This document shows positions 46,767 through 55,041 of a DNA stretch of 64,000 nucleotides, one piece after another; position 1 is the first letter of the stretch, and each line of letters opens with the position of its first letter. The position numbers and the translations under genes are program-made. Under the pieces are notes generated by a model. That model worked only from the letters and a program-made list of their open reading frames with translations, had not been told where the DNA came from and did no database searches. Origin of the DNA: Pseudomonas_T sp032052615 (GTDB lineage Bacteria > Pseudomonadota > Gammaproteobacteria > Pseudomonadales > Pseudomonadaceae); NCBI GenBank assembly GCA_032052615.1, contig DAMBWF010000002.1, positions 1 to 64,000 on the forward strand, written 5' to 3'.

Positions 46767-46780
46767 CTGTTCCGGGTCGG

Positions 46781-46915
46781 TCAGACGGTCAGACGCTTGC
46801 GGCCCTTGGCGCGGCGACGCGACAGGACTTGACGGCCATTCTTGGTGGCCATGCGGGCACGGAAACCGTGGGTGCGAGCGCGCTTGAGGGTGCTGGGTTG
46901 GAAGGTGCGTTTCAT
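46781..46915 (-). CDS. rpmH: 50S ribosomal protein L34
   Basis: 44 aa, very basic, starting MKRTFQPSTLKRARTHGFRA and ending GRKRLTV, the invariant bacterial L34. It is divergent from dnaA across the origin region; rpmH-rnpA is the standard pair. Confidence 0.97.
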   Translation of the reverse strand: MKRTFQPSTLKRARTHGFRARMATKNGRQVLSRRRAKGRKRLTV

Positions 46916-47099
46916 GATGCGTTACCTGGTGATCACGTGAGGCCATAAATGGGGCCCGAAGTGGTCCCCGTTCAAAGAGACCGGCGATTCTAGACAAATG
47001 CCGAGGGCAGGTCAATTTCCGGTCAATGGCGCTTGTCTTGAAGTAGAAAACAGAGAGAAAGGTTTAAAGAAGAAAGAAGCTGATGTAATGCTTAAGCCG

Positions 47100-47400
47100 G
47101 GTCCAGGTTGTGGAAAACCGTGTGGAGCCTCGATCCGACGTGGCTTTGCGCGCTGTATAAGCCTGTTCAAGGCAGTGGGATGAGGTGTGCGGCGGCGGTA
47201 CACAGCGTGTGGGCAACCGGAAGGGTTATACACAGCCGGGTTATTCCCGGCGTTTTCCCCTGGCATATACGCAGCGTTTCGGAGCGGTTATGCACAACCT
47301 TCACTGACTCGCAGGCTCATCCCCTAAGTCGATAACGCCTTGATTTGATTTGAAGAGCATACGTCGGACCGTGTGGATAACCCCTCGCGGACGAGGCTAC
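47100..47400. other. oriC: chromosomal replication origin oriC region
   Basis: The 538-bp rpmH-dnaA gap holds DnaA boxes: TTATACACA (47226-47234), TTATGCACA (47288-47296) and TGTGGATAA (47372-47380) fit TTATNCACA exactly, and TGTGGAAAA (47109-47117) and TGTGGGCAA (47208-47216) are one or two mismatches away. AT-rich stretches lie at about 47,040-47,095 and 47,338-47,355. Position matches the known Pseudomonas origin. The dnaA promoter is also here. Confidence 0.85.
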
Positions 47401-47453
47401 AATGGCGGCTTGTGCCGAGCGTTTCGCTTCTTTCACGTTTTCGAGGGATATCC

Positions 47454-48908
47454 GTGTCCTTGGCTATTTGGCAGCAGTGCGTCGACCTGCTTCGCGACGA
47501 ACTGCCCGCCCAGCAATTCAACACCTGGATCCGCCCTTTGCAGGTCGAAACCGATGGCGAGGAACTGCGCATCTATGCGCCCAACCGCTTCGTGCTCGAT
47601 TGGGTGAACGAGAAATACATGGGCCGCCTGATGGAGCTGCTCGCCGAGCGCAGTGGCGGGCTCGCCCCGGCGATTTCCCTGGCGATCGGCAGCAAGCGTG
47701 CCCCCGCCGCGGTACGCCCGGCGCCCCCGCCGCCTGCGCCTTCGGCGAGCGTGCCCGCCCCCGCCTCGTTCCAGAGCGAACCGGCGCCGGTACAGAGCCT
47801 GGTGAGCGAGGCCAACGGTCATTTCGCGGCGCCCGCCACGCCGGTTCGCACCGAGCGCGCCGTGCAGGTGGAAGGCGCGCTCAAGCACACCAGCTATCTG
47901 AACCGCACCTTCACCTTCGATAACTTCGTCGAAGGCAAGTCGAACCAATTGGCCCGCGCCGCCGCCTGGCAAGTGGCCGACAATCCGAAGCATGGCTATA
48001 ACCCGCTCTTCCTTTATGGAGGCGTCGGTCTCGGCAAGACTCACCTGATGCACGCGGTCGGCAATCACCTGCTAAAGAAGAATCCCAACGCCAAGGTGGT
48101 GTATTTGCATTCCGAGCGTTTCGTCGCCGACATGGTGAAGGCGCTCCAACTGAACGCCATCAACGAGTTCAAGCGCTTCTACCGCTCGGTCGACGCGTTG
48201 CTGATCGACGACATCCAGTTCTTCGCCCGCAAGGAGCGTTCCCAGGAAGAGTTTTTCCACACCTTCAACGCCCTGTTGGAGGGTGGCCAGCAGGTGATCC
48301 TGACCAGCGACCGCTACCCCAAGGAAATCGAAGGCCTGGAGGAACGCTTGAAGTCCCGCTTCGGGTGGGGCCTTACCGTGGCCGTGGAGCCGCCGGAGCT
48401 GGAAACCCGCGTGGCGATCCTGATGAAGAAGGCCGAGCAGGCCAAGGTGGACCTGCAACACGACGCGGCGTTCTTCATCGCCCAGCGCATCCGCTCCAAC
48501 GTGCGCGAGCTGGAAGGCGCCCTCAAGCGGGTCATCGCCCATGCCCACTTCATGGGACGCGACATCACCATCGAACTGATCCGCGAATCCCTCAAGGACC
48601 TGCTGGCCTTGCAGGACAAGCTGGTCAGCATCGACAACATCCAGCGCACCGTGGTCGAGTACTACAAGATCAAGATCACCGATATGCTGTCCAAGCGCCG
48701 CTCCCGCTCGGTGGCGCGCCCACGGCAGGTGGCCATGGCCTTGTCCAAGGAACTCACCAACCACAGCCTGCCGGAAATCGGCGATGCGTTCGGCGGTCGC
48801 GACCATACGACCGTGTTGCACGCCTGTCGTAAGATCGCGGAATTGAGGGAGTCCGACGCGGATATTCGCGAGGACTACAAGAACCTGCTGCGTACACTGA
48901 CCACCTGA
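47454..48908 (+). CDS. dnaA: chromosomal replication initiator DnaA
   Basis: 484 aa from a GTG at 47454 with GAGGGA upstream, giving VSLAIWQQCVDLLRDELP. Domain I (1-85), a Pro/Ala-rich linker (about 95-150), AAA+ domain with Walker A GGVGLGKTHLMHA, and domain IV with GRDHTTVLHACRKI for DnaA-box binding. It precedes dnaN by 35 bp. Confidence 0.97.
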   Translation: MSLAIWQQCVDLLRDELPAQQFNTWIRPLQVETDGEELRIYAPNRFVLDWVNEKYMGRLMELLAERSGGLAPAISLAIGSKRAPAAVRPAPPPPAPSASVPAPASFQSEPAPVQSLVSEANGHFAAPATPVRTERAVQVEGALKHTSYLNRTFTFDNFVEGKSNQLARAAAWQVADNPKHGYNPLFLYGGVGLGKTHLMHAVGNHLLKKNPNAKVVYLHSERFVADMVKALQLNAINEFKRFYRSVDALLIDDIQFFARKERSQEEFFHTFNALLEGGQQVILTSDRYPKEIEGLEERLKSRFGWGLTVAVEPPELETRVAILMKKAEQAKVDLQHDAAFFIAQRIRSNVRELEGALKRVIAHAHFMGRDITIELIRESLKDLLALQDKLVSIDNIQRTVVEYYKIKITDMLSKRRSRSVARPRQVAMALSKELTNHSLPEIGDAFGGRDHTTVLHACRKIAELRESDADIREDYKNLLRTLTT

Positions 48909-48943
48909 CCATCGCGCAGCCTCACGAGGCAAGGGACGAGACC

Positions 48944-50047
48944 ATGCACTTCACCATTCAACGCGAAGCCCTGTTGAAACCCCTGCAACTGGTCGCCGGC
49001 GTCGTGGAACGCCGCCAGACCTTGCCGGTTCTGTCCAACGTCCTACTGGTGGTCCAAGGCCAGCAATTGTCCCTCACCGGCACCGATCTCGAGGTCGAGC
49101 TGGTGGGCCGTGTCGCGCTGGAGGAAGCCGCCGAGCCGGGCGAGATCACCGTACCCGCGCGCAAGTTGATGGATATCTGCAAGAGCCTGCCGGCCGATAC
49201 CCTGATCGACGTCCGGGTGGACGACCAGAAGCTGCTGGTCAAGGCGGGCCGCAGCCGTTTCAGTCTGTCCACTCTGCCGGCGAACGATTTCCCGACCGTC
49301 GAGGAAGGGCCGGGCTCCCTGACCTTCACCTTGCCCCAGGCAAAGGTACGCCGCCTGATCGAGCGCACCAGCTTCGCGATGGCGCAGCAGGATGTGCGGT
49401 ATTACCTCAACGGCATGCTGCTGGAAGTGAACGCCACCTCTCTGCGCGCCGTGGCCACCGATGGCCATCGCCTGGCGATGTGCTCCCTGGAATCCAATCT
49501 GGGCCAGGCGGACAAGCACCAGGTCATCGTGCCGCGCAAGGGCATCCTCGAGCTGGCGCGCTTGCTGACGGACCAGGACGGCGAGGTCGGTATTGTCCTG
49601 GGGCAGCATCATATCCGCGCCACCACCGGTGAGTTCACTTTCACCTCCAAGCTGGTGGATGGCAAGTTCCCCGATTACGAGCGCGTCCTGCCCAAAGGGG
49701 GCGACAAGCTGGTACTGGGCGATCGCCAACTGCTGCGCGAAGCGTTCAGCCGCACGGCGATTCTCTCCAACGAAAAGTACCGGGGCATCCGTCTGCAATT
49801 GGCCACCGGTTTGCTGAAAATCCAGGCGAACAACCCCGAGCAGGAAGAGGCCGAGGAGGAAGTAGCGGTGGATTACACCGGGGGGAGCCTGGAAATCGGC
49901 TTCAACGTCAGTTATCTGCTGGACGTCCTCGGTGTGATGGGGACCGAACAGGTCCGCATGACCTTGGCCGATGCCAATAGCAGCGCCCTGCTGCAGGAAG
50001 CGGACAACGACGATTCCGCCTATGTCGTCATGCCCATGCGCCTGTAA
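48944..50047 (+). CDS. dnaN: DNA polymerase III beta sliding clamp
   Basis: 367 aa, normal length. Starts MHFTIQREALLKPLQLVAGV and ends in the family's YVVMPMRL. Forms the dimeric processivity ring. It is 7 bp before recF in the dnaA-dnaN-recF-gyrB operon. Confidence 0.97.
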   Translation: MHFTIQREALLKPLQLVAGVVERRQTLPVLSNVLLVVQGQQLSLTGTDLEVELVGRVALEEAAEPGEITVPARKLMDICKSLPADTLIDVRVDDQKLLVKAGRSRFSLSTLPANDFPTVEEGPGSLTFTLPQAKVRRLIERTSFAMAQQDVRYYLNGMLLEVNATSLRAVATDGHRLAMCSLESNLGQADKHQVIVPRKGILELARLLTDQDGEVGIVLGQHHIRATTGEFTFTSKLVDGKFPDYERVLPKGGDKLVLGDRQLLREAFSRTAILSNEKYRGIRLQLATGLLKIQANNPEQEEAEEEVAVDYTGGSLEIGFNVSYLLDVLGVMGTEQVRMTLADANSSALLQEADNDDSAYVVMPMRL

Positions 50048-50054
50048 GCGCTGA

Positions 50055-51164
50055 ATGTCGCTGAGCCGCCTCGCCGTCACCGCAGTGCGCAATTTGCATG
50101 CGGTGACGCTCTCCCCCTCCCCCCGCATCAACATTCTATACGGCGCCAATGGCAGCGGTAAGACCAGCGTGCTGGAAGCCATCCACTTGCTGGGCCTGGC
50201 GCGTTCGTTCCGCGGCTCACGGTTGCAACCCGTGATCCAGCACGAAGAAGGCGCTTGTACGGTATTCGGTCAGGTCGAGCTGGCGAGCGGCGGACACAGC
50301 CAACTGGGTATCACCCGGGATCGCCAGGGCGATGTGCAAATTCGCATCGATGGACGAAACGTGCGAAGCGCCGCCGAATTAGCGGAAAACCTGCCGCTGC
50401 AACTGATCAACCCGGACAGCTTCCGCTTACTGGAAGGGGCACCGAAGCTACGGCGTCAGTTTTTAGACTGGGGCGTGTTCCACGTGGAACATCGCTTCAT
50501 GCCCGCTTGGCAGCGCTTGCAACAGGCGCTTCGGCAACGAAACTCCTGGTTGCGGCATGGTACACTGGACGCCGCTTCCCAAGTGGCCTGGGACCGGGAA
50601 TTGTGCTCGGCCAGCGAGGAAATCGACCGTTACCGGCGTGATTACATCCAGGCGTTGAAGCCGGTATTCGAAGAGACCCTGCGCGAACTGCTGCAGCTCG
50701 AGGGACTGACATTGAGCTATTACCGCGGCTGGGACAAGGAGCGCGAGTTGAGCGAGATACTCACGGCTTCCCTGGGGCGCGATCAGCAGCTGGGTCATAC
50801 CCAGGCGGGGCCCCAACGCGCGGACCTTCGGCTTCGCCTCTCCCATCACAACGCCGCCGATATCCTGTCCCGAGGGCAGCAGAAGCTGGTCGTATGCGCC
50901 CTGCGGATCGCCCAAGGCCATCTAGCCAACCAGACCAAGCGAGGTCAATGCATCTACCTGGTGGATGACCTGCCCTCCGAATTGGACGAACACCACCGAC
51001 AAGCGCTGTGTCGCTTGCTCGAAGATTTGAATTGTCAGGTATTCATCACCTGCGTCGACCACGACATAGTGAGGGATGGCTGGCGAGCAGAGACCCCGGT
51101 CTCGATGTTCCACGTGGAACATGGACGGGTCACGCCGCACGCATCCATCAGGAGTGAAGCATGA
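50055..51164 (+). CDS. recF: recombination mediator RecF
   Basis: 369 aa. SMC-like ATPase: Walker A GANGSGKTSVLEAIHLLG near residue 31, signature ILSRGQQKLVVCAL, Walker B YLVDDLPSELDEHHRQ. Loads RecA at gaps with RecO/RecR. The coding region contains parS and its end overlaps the gyrB start (ATGA). Confidence 0.96.
   Translation: MSLSRLAVTAVRNLHAVTLSPSPRINILYGANGSGKTSVLEAIHLLGLARSFRGSRLQPVIQHEEGACTVFGQVELASGGHSQLGITRDRQGDVQIRIDGRNVRSAAELAENLPLQLINPDSFRLLEGAPKLRRQFLDWGVFHVEHRFMPAWQRLQQALRQRNSWLRHGTLDAASQVAWDRELCSASEEIDRYRRDYIQALKPVFEETLRELLQLEGLTLSYYRGWDKERELSEILTASLGRDQQLGHTQAGPQRADLRLRLSHHNAADILSRGQQKLVVCALRIAQGHLANQTKRGQCIYLVDDLPSELDEHHRQALCRLLEDLNCQVFITCVDHDIVRDGWRAETPVSMFHVEHGRVTPHASIRSEA
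50476..50491. promoter_or_regulatory. parS: parS partition site inside recF
   Basis: TGTTCCACGTGGAACA, a perfect 16-bp palindrome and exact match to the Pseudomonas parS consensus, about 3 kb from oriC. Confidence 0.92.
51106..51121. promoter_or_regulatory. parS: parS partition site near the recF 3' end
   Basis: Second perfect copy of TGTTCCACGTGGAACA, 40 bp before the gyrB start codon. Both sites are embedded in coding sequence and read Phe/Val-His-Val-Glu in RecF. Confidence 0.92.
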
Positions 51165-53578
51165 GCGAAAACAACACCTACGACTCTTCCAGTATCAAGG
51201 TGCTGAAGGGCCTGGATGCGGTGCGCAAGCGCCCTGGCATGTACATCGGGGATACCGACGACGGCACCGGTCTGCATCACATGGTCTTCGAGGTGGTGGA
51301 CAACTCCATCGACGAGGCCCTGGCCGGTTACTGCGACGACATCAGTATCACCATCCACATGGACGAATCCATCACGGTTCGCGACAACGGGCGCGGCATT
51401 CCAGTGGACATCCATAAGGAGGAAGGCGTGTCGGCGGCCGAGGTCATCCTCACCGTCCTGCATGCGGGCGGCAAGTTCGACGATAACTCTTACAAGGTCT
51501 CCGGAGGTCTGCACGGCGTGGGTGTATCGGTGGTGAACGCCCTCTCCGCCGAACTGCTGCTGACGGTGCGCCGCGACGGCAAGGTCTGGGAACAGACCTA
51601 CCACCATGGCGTCCCTCAATACCCGCTACGGGCCGTGGGTGAGACCGACGGTTCGGGCACCGAGATTCACTTCAAGCCGTCCGACGAGACCTTCAAGAAT
51701 ATCCACTTCAGTTGGGACATCCTCGCCAAGCGCCTGCGGGAACTGTCGTTCCTCAATTCCGGCGTCGGCATCTTGTTGAAGGACGAGCGGAGCGGCAAGG
51801 AAGAACTGTTCAAGTACGAGGGCGGCCTGCGTGCCTTCGTCGATTACCTCAACACCAACAAGACCGTGGTCAACGAGGTATTCCACTTCAACGTCCAGCG
51901 CGACGATGGCGTCGGCGTGGAGGTTGCGCTGCAGTGGAACGATGGCTTTAACGAGAACATCCTCTGCTTCACCAACAACATTCCCCAACGGGATGGCGGC
52001 ACCCACCTGGCCGGCTTCCGCTCCGCCCTCACCCGTAACCTGAACACTTACATCGAGCAGGAAGGCCTGGCGAAAAAACTCAAGGTCTCCACTACCGGCG
52101 ACGACGCGCGCGAAGGCCTGACCGCTATCATCTCGGTGAAAGTGCCGGACCCGAAGTTCAGCTCCCAGACCAAGGACAAGCTGGTCTCTTCCGAGGTGAA
52201 GACGGCTGTCGAGCAGGAAATGGGCAAGTACTTCGCTGACTTCCTGCTGGAGAATCCCAACGAGGCGCGAGCCGTGGTCGGCAAGATGATCGATGCCGCC
52301 CGCGCCCGGGAAGCCGCGCGCAAGGCCCGGGAGATGACCCGGCGCAAAGGCGCCCTGGATATCGCCGGCCTGCCCGGCAAGCTGGCGGACTGCCAGGAGA
52401 AGGACCCGGCGCTGTCCGAACTCTACCTGGTGGAGGGTGACTCCGCCGGCGGTTCCGCCAAGCAGGGCCGCAACCGCCGGACCCAGGCGATCCTGCCGCT
52501 CAAGGGCAAGATCCTCAACGTGGAGAAGGCCCGCTTCGACAAGATGATTTCCTCCCAGGAGGTCGGCACGCTGATCACCGCCCTGGGCTGTGGCATCGGC
52601 CGCGAGGAATACAACATCGAGAAGCTGCGCTACCACAACATCATCATCATGACCGACGCCGACGTGGACGGCTCCCACATCCGTACCCTGCTGCTGACGT
52701 TCTTCTTCCGCCAACTGCCGGAGTTGATCGAGCGTGGTTACATCTACATCGCCCAGCCGCCGCTGTACAAGGTCAAGAAAGGCAAGCAGGAGCAGTACAT
52801 CAAGGACGACGAGGCCATGGACGAATTCATGACCCAATCGGCCCTGGAAGACGCCAGCCTGCACGTGAACGATCACGCGCCCGGTATTTCCGGCGAAGCG
52901 TTGGAAAAGCTGGTGAACGATTTCCGCAGCGTCATGCGCACCCTCAAGCGCCTGTCGCGCCTGTACCCCCAGGACCTCACCGAGCACATGGTCTACCTGC
53001 CCCGGGTGAGCCTGGAACAGTTGTCGGACGAAGCCGCCATGCAGGCCTGGCTGGCGCTGTTCCAAGCTCGCCTGACCGGCGCGGAGAAGTCCGGATTGAG
53101 CTATACGGTCAATCTGCGGGAGGATCGTGAACGGCACCTGTGGCTACCGGAAGTGGAGATGGTCGCTCACGGGTTGTCCAACTACGTGACCTTCAACCGC
53201 GATTTCTTCGCCAGCAACGACTATCGCACCGTCACCACCCTGGGCGACCAGTTGAACAACCTGCTGGAAGAAGGCGCCTACGTGCAGCGGGGCGAGCGCC
53301 GCAAGCCGGTAGCCACCTTCAAGGAAGCCCTGACCTGGCTGATGACCGAGACCACCCGGCGCTACACCATCCAGCGCTACAAGGGCCTGGGCGAGATGAA
53401 CCCTGATCAATTGTGGGAAACCACCATGGACCCGAACGTGCGGCGCATGCTGCGGGTGACCATCGAGGACGCCATCATCGCCGACCAAATCTTCAACACC
53501 CTGATGGGCGACGCCGTGGAACCCCGCCGCGACTTCATCGAGAGCAATGCGCTGGCGGTGTCGAACCTGGACGTTTGA
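51161..53578 (+). CDS. gyrB: DNA gyrase subunit B
   Basis: 805 aa. GHKL ATPase domain (RKRPGMYIGDTDDGTGLHHM region), TOPRIM domain with LVEGDSAGGSAKQGRNRRTQ and DADVDGSHIRTLLLTFFFR, and the C-terminal GyrA-binding tail ending SNALAVSNLDV. Intact to its stop; the Tn7-like element begins downstream of it. Confidence 0.98.
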   Translation: MSENNTYDSSSIKVLKGLDAVRKRPGMYIGDTDDGTGLHHMVFEVVDNSIDEALAGYCDDISITIHMDESITVRDNGRGIPVDIHKEEGVSAAEVILTVLHAGGKFDDNSYKVSGGLHGVGVSVVNALSAELLLTVRRDGKVWEQTYHHGVPQYPLRAVGETDGSGTEIHFKPSDETFKNIHFSWDILAKRLRELSFLNSGVGILLKDERSGKEELFKYEGGLRAFVDYLNTNKTVVNEVFHFNVQRDDGVGVEVALQWNDGFNENILCFTNNIPQRDGGTHLAGFRSALTRNLNTYIEQEGLAKKLKVSTTGDDAREGLTAIISVKVPDPKFSSQTKDKLVSSEVKTAVEQEMGKYFADFLLENPNEARAVVGKMIDAARAREAARKAREMTRRKGALDIAGLPGKLADCQEKDPALSELYLVEGDSAGGSAKQGRNRRTQAILPLKGKILNVEKARFDKMISSQEVGTLITALGCGIGREEYNIEKLRYHNIIIMTDADVDGSHIRTLLLTFFFRQLPELIERGYIYIAQPPLYKVKKGKQEQYIKDDEAMDEFMTQSALEDASLHVNDHAPGISGEALEKLVNDFRSVMRTLKRLSRLYPQDLTEHMVYLPRVSLEQLSDEAAMQAWLALFQARLTGAEKSGLSYTVNLREDRERHLWLPEVEMVAHGLSNYVTFNRDFFASNDYRTVTTLGDQLNNLLEEGAYVQRGERRKPVATFKEALTWLMTETTRRYTIQRYKGLGEMNPDQLWETTMDPNVRRMLRVTIEDAIIADQIFNTLMGDAVEPRRDFIESNALAVSNLDV

Positions 53579-54402
53579 TCCAAGTGTAGGTTCACAGAAA
53601 AGCTGCACGTTTTCACAAATAGATGACCGGCCGGGCCCGAATCTTAGTCGCCGCCGGTCACCATCAAGCCCGCATTAGCGGGCTTTTTTTTGCTTCCAAT
53701 TCCTGTGGGCACCCTGCCCCCCCAACGGCTGGTCTGAGGCTGGCCGCCTGCGTATGGATGGTGGAAAGGAAGATCGGGCCCAAGGGCTCGGTGGATGAAT
53801 CTGTAAGGGAGTAGCGAATGGAGCAAATCTTTAATAGTGCACCGGAATACAAGTAGATTAATTAAATCTGCCTGTATTAATTTAATACATAACAAGAAAC
53901 TGTAAGAAACACCAAATTGGCTAGTTGGATTAAATGTAGATTTCAATGGGATGTTGGAATAAGATCTATGACTGCATTTTGTAGCTTCCAGATTGGATGT
54001 CTACGCGAATCAGACAGTTGAAGCAATAACCTAAGATCAAACAGAAACTGCTGGTGCGGTGACAAGCGTCTTGCTTAGAAAGAAAGAGATCAAGGCGATC
54101 TCCGGAAATTCTGATTAGTCATTAAATCCAGACCATTCCAGCAGAAAGTGGAGGCCCAAATGTAGAAAAACGCGACCAAAACCGAGAGGTTCTGACCGCG
54201 CTTAGCGAAGCGGACTTGCGACGTAGGAAACCGCAATGTCTGCTTTTTCGAAGCCCCTGTCAATCCTCTCCCATCTTTTCGACCTTAGCGAGGCTACTCG
54301 ACGGCACAGTGTTGCCTGTCGAAAGGCCTCACTTCGCCTGCCCTGCGCCTTGATTTTTTGGCGCAGCGACGGCGCTCGTTTCGAGATTTTCGGAGGTGTT
54401 TC
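53579..54402. other. 824-bp gyrB-tnsA intergenic region, presumed left end of the element
   Basis: Contains the gyrB terminator, then markedly AT-rich DNA (about 53,815-54,060). Several TGTA-initiated segments recur (for example at 53801, 53900, 53935, 53980 and 54161), two of them sharing TGTAGA, but they do not align into convincing ~20-bp TnsB sites by eye. No protein-coding gene is supported. Confidence 0.5.
53666..53691 (+). terminator. intrinsic terminator downstream of gyrB
   Basis: AAGCCCGC-ATTA-GCGGGCTT followed by a run of eight T. It ends the dnaA-gyrB operon 88 bp after the gyrB stop and looks host-derived; AT-rich foreign-looking DNA starts shortly after. Confidence 0.9.
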
Positions 54403-55041
54403 ATGACAGTACGAAAGGTGGTCACGCGTCGGTCTAACCACTACCGCGGCTACTTCCCATCGCTCAAAAATAAACTGCCTGTGCCCTGGGAGTCCCAGCT
54501 CGAAGGCGCGTTTTATCGGCTTCTTGAGCTGTCTCCTGCAGTCATCGGCTACGTCCCGCAGCCCAGTGAGGAGCGTATTCCATCGCTTCAGGGCTATTTC
54601 AAATACTACCCGGACGTACAGGTTTTCCTCGCGGATGGGCGCGAGTGGTGGTTTGAAGTGAAACCTCACGAACGACTGAAGATAGCCAGTGTCAGGCAGC
54701 GACTGGATGCAGCTGAGCGCTACTTCAACGCCACCGCTCGTAACTTTTCGGTGGTCACTGAAAGGTTAATTGAAGCTGAGCCCCTGGCTACCAATCTTCG
54801 AAGGCTGATGTATCACCGGCGCGGTCCAGAGCTTTCGCATCAGGCGTTGGAGGAGGTAATGGTGGCCTTCAACAAATGGCCGCCTACGACCGTTGCAGAT
54901 TTGCTCTGCGTGGTTGGTGAGAGGAAAGCCTGGCGCTTGTTAGGCCTTGGGGTGGTGGGCATTGACCTTGATAGGTCAATTGACACTGACTCCCCGGTCT
55001 TCCTGCAGGGGGGGCACCGTCATGCAAACCTTTTCCCTTAG
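54403..55041 (+). CDS. tnsA: TnsA-like transposon endonuclease
   Basis: 212 aa from the ATG at 54403 with GGAGG seven bases upstream. The restriction-endonuclease-like core has E30 (PWESQLEGAFYRLLEL), D71 (YYPDVQVF) and the E85-V-K87 pair (WWFEVKP), equivalent to E63, D114 and Q130/K132 of Tn7 TnsA. In Tn7, TnsA cuts the 5' strand at each end so that, with TnsB, the element moves by cut-and-paste. About 60 residues shorter than Tn7 TnsA, mostly C-terminal, which is the part that contacts TnsC. The end overlaps the tnsB start. Confidence 0.9.
   Translation: MTVRKVVTRRSNHYRGYFPSLKNKLPVPWESQLEGAFYRLLELSPAVIGYVPQPSEERIPSLQGYFKYYPDVQVFLADGREWWFEVKPHERLKIASVRQRLDAAERYFNATARNFSVVTERLIEAEPLATNLRRLMYHRRGPELSHQALEEVMVAFNKWPPTTVADLLCVVGERKAWRLLGLGVVGIDLDRSIDTDSPVFLQGGHRHANLFP

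Noticed and set aside
53703..54200. Defined TnsB-binding repeats and exact left terminus
   Set aside because: Several TGT-initiated segments exist but do not align well enough by eye to call sites; left as a finding rather than a feature.
54202..54669. 155-codon minus-strand frame at the tnsA start
   Set aside because: Antisense to tnsA, whose catalytic residues and ribosome site are clear.
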